The notes under the pieces were generated by a model. The model was not told the origin of the DNA and searched no databases. It was given only the letters and a program-made list of their open reading frames with translations. Positions 41,066 to 49,329 of a stretch of DNA of 64,000 nt are shown in pieces; position 1 is the first letter of the stretch; each line of letters opens with the position of its first letter. The stretch covers positions 1,612,001-1,676,000 of the forward strand of contig NC_063020.1 of assembly GCF_020509005.1 (NCBI RefSeq), in the 5' to 3' direction. A program made the translations under genes and the position numbers. The stretch comes from Fulvia fulva (Eukaryota > Ascomycota > Dothideomycetes > Mycosphaerellales > Mycosphaerellaceae).

Positions 41066-42798
41066 TCATTCGTGCAGACTCGACTTTAGCCTGCTCGTAA
41101 TTTCCAGTGAGACCCAGCCGTCGCTTCCAGCTTCCATGTAGTTTCGCACAATTTCCAACTTATTGTCCGCTTCTTCTTGTTTCAAGGCTCCTTGCAGAAC
41201 TCGCTCGGCCTCTTCCGCTTCGAAGCTGAGTGGGCAAGGAGGTGGGCCGTCTTGTGACTCCGCGAATTGCGACCACTCTTGTGTCAGATGGATGAGGTCT
41301 GCCTTGAGAGGTATGCTGTTACCTTCCCAGGGTTGTGCGGCGTGTTCGTCGATCCGGCGTCGAAAGAGTCCGCCCTCGTGCATTGAGGCATCGAAATGAC
41401 GCGGGTATTTAGTAGCAGTGGCGCCCGCATAGTAGAAATGTACATGTCGTCTACGATACTTCTCGAGCTCATATCCTCGGCGGTCGTCATGCATCTCATC
41501 AAGATCTGCTGGTAGTTCAGGCTTGACCAGGGCTTCCGATTGCGAGTCTCCGAAGTTTCGGAAGTGGTGAGTTATACCAGTGTGTAGGAACAATGGTAGT
41601 GCTCTACTGTGCTGCCAATCAATGATACTCACAACCTCGTAGTCGTCGGACACAAAAATGTTGTTCGAATTGAGGTCGGGATGACGGAGTGTTGGCTTGC
41701 TGAGCCACGATTCTTTCGGCACCAGAGATGGTGCAATCTGTAAGTACTTTCGGAGACTTTCCAGGTGCTCTTCAGGTTGCGACTTTTGAAAGTTCGTAAT
41801 GTCTCGGTACATACGTTCCCGGGGGAAGCGAGGCTTTCCGTACGTCTCCAGCCAAGCAATCTCTTTGAGAGCGGCGCCTTGGAGAGCTTCTGTTACGGCT
41901 GCAACTGTGAAGAAAAGACATCAGTCAGATAATCAAGCAAAGGGGGGAAGGACGTACATGGTTTTCTCTGTATACCCAATTGGCTGCGCTCCGCGAACCA
42001 GAACTTTGGTGAGATATCAGGGCCGACACATAGCGTCTTCGATGAGCGTTCGTTGGAGGGAAGTGCCACCCTTTCCATGGTCCGTGGGAGATCTTCGCTA
42101 TAGAAAATGCTACCGCTCGCTGGGAGATCGATGGCAAAGAGCTTCGCCTCGTTGTCAACAACAGCAGACAGAACCTTGAGCCTTTCTTTGTCGGACATGG
42201 TGAACCACACATCACCCAAAGACCGGCCACAGACTTTCTCCGTCAAAATGTACTCCGCAGCGACCGAATTAGCAGCGTCAGTCGAATAGTCAAGCACCTT
42301 AGGCACTGGGACACCGTGACTTCGAACGAGATCCATCGTAGCGACCTCACTTGCGGTCGTGAGTTGCTTGGGTTAAGTCATTGGGTACAGCCACCGTGCT
42401 ATGACCTGGACGCCATCATGCATTGTAAGCTCGAAGACTCGGTTGAAGCCGCCCTCAGCCAGCTTCCTGAATGATCGAACATCGGATGTAACTCGTCCTA
42501 TCGATCGTGCTCCAGCATCCAGGAGTGCAGTTATGTTGAACTTGAGGCGTCTTTCGCTCAAGCGCAGGTGTTCGTTGTATCTACAGCGTATAAGCAACTG
42601 TCAGGTAAGGGCGGGTATGGAGCAATGTACGTACAGCCACCGGCCGGAGATGTACTCGAAGGCTTCTGCGAAGTCATGTACCCTCGCATCGCCGCTACTG
42701 ATACGCTGCAAACGCTGCGTACTCAGGGTGAAAGAGCGATGTTGTAGTATCTGTCTTAAGACGTAGAGAGAGCGAAGCGGGCTCAAGCGACCAAGCAT
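41066..42798 (-). pseudogene. AIM9-like phosphotransferase (APH/kinase-fold) gene interrupted by one in-frame stop
   Basis: Kinase-fold protein resembling yeast AIM9 (mitochondrial, function unclear). Coding order: 42798-42635, 42580-41958, 41904-41066 (542 codons). Both introns are clean: GTACGT...CTGTAG (54 bp) and GTACGT...TCACAG (53 bp). The start MLGRLSPLRSLYVLRQILQH looks like a mitochondrial presequence. It is followed by FEYISGRWL-YNEHLRLSERR, FRKLAEGGFNRVFEL (nucleotide loop), SEVATMDLVRSHGVPVPKVL, HPDLNSNNIFV (catalytic Asp and Asn) and SIIDWQHS (metal-binding Asp). Codon 124, inside the conserved run YPMT-PKQLTTASEVAT, is TAA (42373-42375). No splice pair removes it without deleting conserved residues. 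Everything downstream remains open, so this is a recent nonsense mutation, an assembly error, or read-through. Confidence 0.75.
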
Positions 42799-43121
42799 CG
42801 CCGTGCACAAGCCTCCTGGCAGTGAAGTCTGGCTCGATGGCCGGAATGTCAATGCGATGGCAGGGTTTGTTAGTGTTCACAAAGTGCCCGGGTGGTCAAC
42901 ACATCTGAGCTCTCGATCTCGGAAGCACTTTGATCCGCCGATCTCGTGTTTCGCTACAGAGGGCAAAACATCCACACCCGCAGTCCCTCGCCTGATGGGT
43001 ATCTACCGAAAGCAGTGCCTGCTCCATAGTCGTCCGCCCATCCATCCTTGCTCAAAGATCATGCACTCCGCCACGTAGAACACCATCCCCTTAACCATCA
43101 CCTTATCTTCATCCCACGTTC
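42799..43121. other. Intergenic, no supported feature
   Basis: About 320 bp between the 5' end of the AIM9-like gene and the 3' end of the NIF3 gene, both on the minus strand. Presumed promoter of the AIM9-like gene. Confidence 0.3.
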
Positions 43122-44456
43122 TCAGATCTCATCCTTACTGATCATGATCCCATAAGGATCCCTGTCCACCTCACTAACAAACACCTCCACCTGCCCATCC
43201 TCCAACGCCTCCTTGAACGCCTCCTTCAAATCCTCACTGCCCCAGTCCTTCGCCGTCTCCTCCGCTCTCAGCTTCTCCCACTCCTCTGTGATCTGCCTCT
43301 CCAATTGCTGCTTCAGCACCCCGTGCAGGAAACCTCTCTCGGTATTACTATGAAACAGCGTGATAACACACTTGCCCTTCTCGATCGCCGCCAATGCCTC
43401 GTGATGTGACAACTCCCCAGTAAAGTACAGATCCGCCTCTTCCCCATTCTTCTCAGCCTGCGAGAATAGTCCTCCGCCGGAGCCTGCGCAGAGCGCGATC
43501 GAGGAGATTTGCATGTCCGAGGCTTGTTTTCCTTGAGGCACGGCGATGGGAAAGCCTTTGGGGTTTCCGAGGCCGAGGCCAATGCGATCGATGATCTCGG
43601 TCAGGGGCACGGGTTCGGCGAAGCGGATGATACGACCCATGCCGGCGCCGGGGTAGCCTTCGACGCCGGGTTTGGTGATGGGGTAGCGTTTGTGGCCGCC
43701 GGAGTTGAGTTTGAGAGCGCGGTCGTTGGTGTCGAGTTGGGAGGGGTGGTGTCGCAGCATGTAGACGGGACGCTTTGGGGCGAGGAGGGAGCTCTTCTCG
43801 GAGGAATCGTTGGAGGTCTCGGCGGGTGTCTGTCCTTTCTCAGGTGAATGCTGCGCTGAGACGTTGCCATCGTCGAGCTCAGAGGGATCGGTCGGTGTGC
43901 CTGTCACGATGTCTGCGAGCCAGTCGCCCAGGCCTCCTCGAGCGCAGTCCACTGCTGTGTGTGGGCTGTAGACGCTGATGCCCTCAGCTGCGAGGCGCAG
44001 GAGGCTTTGTTGTTGGGTGTCCTGTAGGGTCAAACTCTTGAGACCCCTGAAGATGATGGGATCTACGCTTCATTTCGTGTCAGGCTCCTACAGAGGGCAT
44101 TCTTGCTGGGTGTACGCACGATATGCGATGACGATAGAGTCTTGGCGCTCAATGGCCTCGTCCGCGACTGCTTTGGTGAGGTCGACGGTCAGGAGGACAG
44201 AGTTCATCTGCCGGCGGAGGGGGTCGAATGGTGCTTCCAGCATCACTGAAGCATATCAATACTTGTCCCTGTTTTACACCACCGTCCATAACGTACAGCC
44301 AGTATTATCGAAGCTCTTATCCGCCAACGCCTCAGGATACCTTCAACCACATATCAGCATCCACATCTTCCCATCTGTTGACCGATGAACTCACAGCTTG
44401 CGCATGGCATTGACGACAGCCCTACTATAGGGTGCCGACACCGCTGGGTAGCTCAT
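43122..44456 (-). CDS. NIF3-family protein (NGG1-interacting factor 3 / GTP cyclohydrolase 1 type 2-like)
   Basis: Conserved di-metal protein of uncertain biochemical role. Four exons in coding order: 44456-44395, 44340-44297, 44245-44120 and 44062-43122, giving 390 residues. Introns of 54, 51 and 57 bp have GTGAGT, GTACGT and GTGCGT donors. The joined N-terminus reads SRAVVNAMRKL-YPEALADKSFDNTG-LMLEAPFDPLRRQ, matching the family start, and exon 3 to 4 joins IVIAY-HPIIFRGLKSL with the metal-binding His. Further motifs: VYSPHTAVDCARGGLGDWLA, ALCAGSGGGLF, ADLYFTGELSHHEAL and FHSNTERGF. An insertion between residues ~145 and 205 is low complexity. The gene starts 243 bp from a divergent BolA gene. 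Confidence 0.9.
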
Positions 44457-44699
44457 CTTGCTGTACAGTCTTCTCGCCGTTGGTGCAAACATCAACAACT
44501 TTCACACCAATATTTCTGCGAAGAAGTGAAACAATCGATGCTTGAGGCTGGTGCTGTTGTGCATCCAAGATTCAAAGTGTGGCTGAGAGCTCTCCCAGCA
44601 GCACATCGCACGTCACAGCTTGCTGGCCGATCTTCGGAGCCTCGATCACCACAACCACTCCCTCTCTTTCACAATTGACCTATACCAACATATACCAAC
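44457..44699. promoter_or_regulatory. Bidirectional promoter between NIF3 and BolA genes
   Basis: Only 243 bp separate the two start codons, so the promoters must overlap. A direct repeat of TATACCAACA occurs twice in tandem at 44681-44700, ending at the BolA ATG. Confidence 0.55.
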
Positions 44700-45082
44700 A
44701 TGAGCGCCAGAACAGACGCTGAAGCCGAGCAGAATCGGATGTCCTCGGGCATTACACCAGATTCGCTCGGCGCAACACTGCGCGAGAAGTTGAGCGCCGT
44801 GCACGTCGAGATCGTTGATCTGTCAGGTGCGTCCGGGAGGATCTGATAAGATCATGTGAAAAGATGCAAGGAAGGGCACGACATGGCTGATAACATTCCC
44901 TCGCAGGTGGCTGTGGACAGATGTTCGAGGCGATTATCGTGTCGCTGCAGTTCGCGAAGAAGACCACATTAGCACGGCATCGACTCGTGAATGCGACGCT
45001 GAAGGAGGAGATTGCTGCGATACATGCTTGGACGCCGAAGTGCTTTACGCCGGAAGAGTGGGAGAAGAAGAAGAATGGTTGA
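44700..45082 (+). CDS. BolA-like protein, closest to Fra2/Bol2 type
   Basis: Small partner of monothiol glutaredoxins in iron-sulphur cluster handling and iron sensing. Exons 44700-44826 and 44907-45082 (80-bp intron, GTGCGT...TCGCAG); 100 residues, normal for the family. The junction reads EIVDLSG-GCGQMFEAIIVS. The GCGQ cysteine and the later RHRLVNATLKEEIAAIHAW (conserved HRLVN helix and His) are the BolA hallmarks. The C-terminal CFTPEEW resembles cytosolic Bol2/Fra2 rather than Bol1 or Bol3, and there is no obvious mitochondrial presequence. Head-to-head with NIF3. Confidence 0.85.
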
Positions 45083-45431
45083 AGTGGAGGTGTGAAGTGG
45101 AGATGAAGAAGACTTCTTGAGGACGAGACCACGCGACATGAGAGATGAGGGATGAGACCATACCCAAGGCATTCGCACGGGACTGGGCAGAGCGTAGGAC
45201 GTAGAGGCCGTCCTGCGCGCGGTGAGATCAAAGCGAACATGGAGAATTGGGCTACCTTCAGCGTAGCCGCACCGCGCTGCAGAGAGCCCGTAGGGTGGCC
45301 CTGGCCAGTACCCAAGGCGACGATACTCGTCGACAAGCCTTCCAAGCCATACTTGCACCTCCGAAGCAGCCTTTGATGACCATCGTTGATCAGATCAGGA
45401 CTGTCGCAGTGAAGTCACGCTCTTCGATCTC
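45083..45431. other. Intergenic between convergent genes
   Basis: About 350 bp between the BolA stop and the 3' end of the acidic-tail protein. Long antisense frames here are unsupported. Confidence 0.3.
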
Positions 45432-46223
45432 TTATTCTTCATCTTCATCTTCGCTCTCACTCGAAGTATCGCTGCAAGAGCTGGAGTCACCATAGTCGCC
45501 TTCGTGGCAGTCCTTCTTAGCATCGATAGCGTCATATCCAGCAGTGTATGCTTTCGTCCAGAAGCCCCGCAGCGACTGCATGACAGCTTTGTTGACCTTG
45601 TACGGTTCTGGAAGGAAGTATCCACTGCGCTCGCCGCCCCCTTTACCTGACCGGACCACATACTGAAACACTTCACCAGCCGTAACGCCTATGGCACCGC
45701 GACCAGCATGGAACGACAATGGAGCCGCGTTATTGTCAGACTTGTGCTTGCACGGAAAAAGGATATCGACGGCGACCGCGGGCGGCTGGCAGATGAGCAT
45801 GCGATGCACTGAGGACTCCGGTCTGTTCCAGAGCTCATACTTTCGACGTGCCTGTGCAAGACTTCTGTCCGTTCTATACAGAGTAGCGCCGCTCAGGTAC
45901 TGTTGGTATGTTTCGTCGTCACAGATATCGCGTGGGTAGCGAGCTTCATGCCATGGCATGTGGCGTGGCAGAATCGGTTCTTGCGCGAGGCAGTTCCCGA
46001 AGCCTTCATGGTACACGCAGCCCGTGGATGTTAGGTAGACTCGATTCCTATAGGTATAGGCCGCTGTTGTATCGAGATCAATACGATGAAAATTTCGAAA
46101 AAAACAGCTATTCTTAAATACCTGGTAACAACCACTGCCGAAATAGTTCAAGGTGCCGAGTATCCTTGCAAGCGGGTTCTTGGCAACGGTAGAGTGAATG
46201 TTGAAGGTAGGAGCGACAAACAC
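45432..46223 (-). CDS. Hypothetical protein with acidic C-terminal tail, 5' end unresolved
   Basis: An open frame of about 263 codons with no recognised domain. It has no ATG at its left limit: the frame is open to a stop at 46260-46262, and the 46223 start is a GTG. A spliced upstream exon is therefore likely, but I could not place it. Composition looks protein-like: aromatic- and Cys-containing, with segments such as NYFGSGCYQVFKNSCFF, HRIDLDTTAAYTYRNRVYL and GRGAIGVTAGEVFQYVVR. It ends in a very acidic tail (SSESEDEDEE). No signal peptide or membrane span seen. It could be a degenerate gene; the length of the open frame argues that it is or was coding. Confidence 0.45.
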   Translation of the reverse strand: MFVAPTFNIHSTVAKNPLARILGTLNYFGSGCYQVFKNSCFFRNFHRIDLDTTAAYTYRNRVYLTSTGCVYHEGFGNCLAQEPILPRHMPWHEARYPRDICDDETYQQYLSGATLYRTDRSLAQARRKYELWNRPESSVHRMLICQPPAVAVDILFPCKHKSDNNAAPLSFHAGRGAIGVTAGEVFQYVVRSGKGGGERSGYFLPEPYKVNKAVMQSLRGFWTKAYTAGYDAIDAKKDCHEGDYGDSSSCSDTSSESEDEDEE

Positions 46224-46508
46224 TGCACGCCAATTGCTATCTATCTCACTGTGGAGTCTTCAACATCTCAATGGGCCCCATGGTCGCCACGCTTTGTGCT
46301 CTGGCCAGGAGAGTGCCTTAGGTCGAAGGACAGAGTACTTGTCCGAGCAGAGATTGAAACGACAATGTTTCATAGCAATATACTATACACTCACTGTGGG
46401 CGATACTGACGCTTCCCAACTTCTTCGATTACCTCCAGACTCCTCGCTCCAGCAAGTTCAGGCACCTATCCAGCAACGCCTTTCTCCTCGATCAACTTGA
46501 CAATACTC

Positions 46509-48850
46509 TTACTGGGGATGCGGCACTTCCAAGCCAGGAGGCACCCCATCACTACCACCCCACAGAATCGTGTTCAATACAGAGTACGGCGACAGCTCCT
46601 CTTCGCCTCCGCCCGCTTCCGTCCCAGAGTTCGAAGGCGTGAACATCTGCGTCTGATCAATCTTCATCACGCCATCGGTGGTGATCGATGTCCCGTCGTT
46701 GACGCCGTCGAAGCTGGAGTGGCGAGGTTCTTCAATGTTGAGCTTTCGTAAAGCAGCGATACCTCTCTGAACAGGCGCCGATATCTCGCCTGGGTCGACC
46801 GTGGATGTTATGTCTGTCATAAGGGTGACGAAGCGTCCGATGAGCTTTCTTGCACGCTCATTGCGAGAGTGTTCGCCCAGGATGCCAAGTAGTAGCGCGC
46901 AGCTCAAGCCTCGGTGTATCGCGGCCCAAGACTGTCTCGCGAAGATGGTGATGTTGTTCAGGCCGAGGAATGCTTCCACTGTGTTGATGAGGTTCTCGAT
47001 GCAGACCTGCTTAAATGACTTGATGACTTCGTTGCTCGTGCTTGGGCTGATTGCAGGTCGACACAGCTCTGACATGGAGTAACTCGTGTGTAGGTAAAGA
47101 GCCCAGTGCTCGAGCGTCTCCTGGCTTGTGGTGCACAACCGAGAGTCTCGCAGATGATCAGTGGCGTCTTTCATGACCGCTGCGATTTCTTCGCGATGCT
47201 GATTGACACGCGCCACTTGTTCGCGAGAGCTCGAGACTCTTGACCGGTCTCTAACGATGTCGAGCATGATCTTGCACATGCGGTACATTGACGAGTGGTA
47301 TGAGCTGACAGGTCCAAAGTGATGCGGCATCGGCATGGTGTTGACATCCAAAGCGGCGTTCCGGTCATACGTAATGGAGAGGTAGCTATCCTGCCAAATG
47401 ATGGCCCACCAGACCTTCGATCGTGGGAACACGATATCGGCGGGGATGTGTGGAGGGCACGCTTGATGCAGTCCCAGGCCTTGAGCAAGTCTTATTGTCA
47501 AGCCGAGTAAGGACCAAGCAGTGCCAGCATTCTGTCTGAAATTAGACACTGGCCGATGGAACGGCTCTAATGGGACAAGGCGTACCATGTTATTCGTCAT
47601 GACATTGCCAATGATCAAGAGAGCTTGGATACTCTCCAGATGTGGTTGAGAAAGGAAGTTAGTGAAGCGCAAGCACTCGAAGCCACAACACACTGCGCTG
47701 GTCAGTACTGCAATGGTGGCAATGATGGGTGATGGGACGTACCGTAGACTTGAGATGTTAGTTCGCGCTCTTTTCGAGTCAGCGCACTACACTGCGCACC
47801 ACTTGCGAGTACTGCAAAAAGCATGCCCAACCAGTAGAAGCTCTTTCCGAAAATCTGCTGTTCAGTAACACCATCCTCAGGATTTACGTATGCGCCTCGA
47901 GCAATCAGGAAGGATGAAAGATCTTGCTCGAGCTGTCCCAGATCGGCAATACCAGGATAGATAATGTAGCCTAGATCGCGGTAGCTGCGGAAGAGACTAA
48001 GCATCTGGTTATCTCCAGGCAGTGCTTTGGCGAGTTCGTGAGCGCGTTGTAGAGACCCGTGCGGAAGCCCCCAGAGATCCACGAATGGGTACGTTGCGGA
48101 TTCGTTGTCTAGACCAAAGAGAGGCAGCACAGACTTGCCCAAGAACTCTTGGAGCTGATTCTGCTCTCCGCCGTTCAAAGCCTGGCCATGGCTCATCGCG
48201 TATAGCATTGCTGGGACAGATCCACCACCCAGGTGCACTATCTCGCCCTATCACAATGTCAGTGCAAAAGAGCAAACTCTCCCAACGCACACTTACTGAT
48301 TCATTCTTCGTGTGCAGTCCATGAAGATCAGTGTACGTTTGCCTACGCGCGCCATCACTGTCCTGGTGGCCATTCTGATCATGCGCATTGCGCCGAATCT
48401 CGCGCCTGAGATCTGCTATCGAGTTCTCCAAGCCATTCAGCTTGTGGCACAGCATATCGAATTCGTGCCTGCCAAGGGTCACGTAATTGCCACCTGGACC
48501 GCCGAATTGACCATCATCCTGTCGCATAACGGGGGCCTGTTGGTTGCCATCGAGGTTCTGCCTCTTGTTGGGAGGATGATAAGAACACAGCTCGGGATGA
48601 TCCCGATCGCGACACGTCTGGCATGGTCGCGAAAGGTCGCACCTTCTCAAGATCAGTGGACTGCGCATCGATGCCAATCAACCATGATTCAAGGGTTTGC
48701 GACTCACTTGACCTTTCGTTGGCGACACGGATAACACGCCTTGTGCTCCCGAGCTTTGCGCTTCTTCCGTAGAAAGTCGTCGACCTCTGCTTGCGGCGGA
48801 ACGGGTTCGCCATATGGCGGCGTATCCATTGCGGCCAATTGAGGATCCAT
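46509..48850 (-). CDS. Zn2Cys6 fungal transcription factor with Fungal_trans domain
   Basis: Nuclear DNA-binding regulator of 725 residues. Coding order: 48850-48708, 48642-48297, 48247-47743 and 47692-46509; introns of 65, 49 and 50 bp with GTGAGT, GTAAGT and GTACGT donors. Intron 1 falls inside the zinc cluster. The spliced motif is C-x2-C-x6-C-x5-C-x2-C-x8-C (CYPCRQRKVKCD, then CQTCRDRDHPELC), preceded by a basic stretch (RKKRKAREHK). The following linker has a short coiled coil (LNGLENSIADLRREIRR). The middle homology region is the Fungal_trans type: FGKSFYWLGMLFAVLASGAQ, then GTAWSLLGLTIRLAQGLGLH and SKVWWAIIWQDSYLS. Targets cannot be inferred. It lies just downstream of frq on the same strand, about 480 bp apart. 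Confidence 0.9.
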
Positions 48851-49329
48851 TCTGGGCGACTTTTCGTGTGACTCCAGAGGCAGACAGCCTGATACCGTTT
48901 GTCGGGGAATCGCTTCGTGCAGTCGAGGAGATGTTAGTGGTCGTGCTCCGCGCCACCGGTCGGCCGACGTTTCGCCTAGAGGGCTCCTGCCGCACTCAAC
49001 ACGCGTCCATGCAACAGCTTCGAACACGACTTGCAACAAATGCGTACAGCTGAGGAGATACAGCCATGTGTGATTGATTGCAGATACATGTTCTGGTGAA
49101 GTGCTTCAGCCGATACTGTAATGCTTTGCCAGAACTGCAGGTGGGCGCAACGGCTAGTCAAACTCTAAGATATACACGGCCCACTTCTTCGGCTCGCTAG
49201 TGAACCGCACACGGAGGCCCGACTGAGCACATGGCATTGAACATCAGGTCGAGATTGACGATGCTAGGAGCAGTTCCGCAAGGGTATACAATGATATCTG
49301 TAATGCTATAGTGCACGCTAAACAACTAT
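48851..49329. other. Intergenic: promoter of the Zn2Cys6 gene and 3' flank of frq
   Basis: About 480 bp, no supported gene. Both flanking genes are on the minus strand, so this holds the frq 3' end and the regulator's promoter. Confidence 0.35.

Noticed and set aside
43509..43847. Gly/Val-rich 112-codon frame opposite the NIF3 gene
   Set aside because: Antisense to a well-supported exon; no motif and low complexity.
44752..45345. 197-codon minus-strand frame overlapping the BolA gene
   Set aside because: Antisense to a supported spliced gene and crosses its intron; no recognisable domain.
48312..48734. 140-codon plus-strand frame with hydrophobic stretches
   Set aside because: Antisense to the zinc-cluster exon of the transcription factor.
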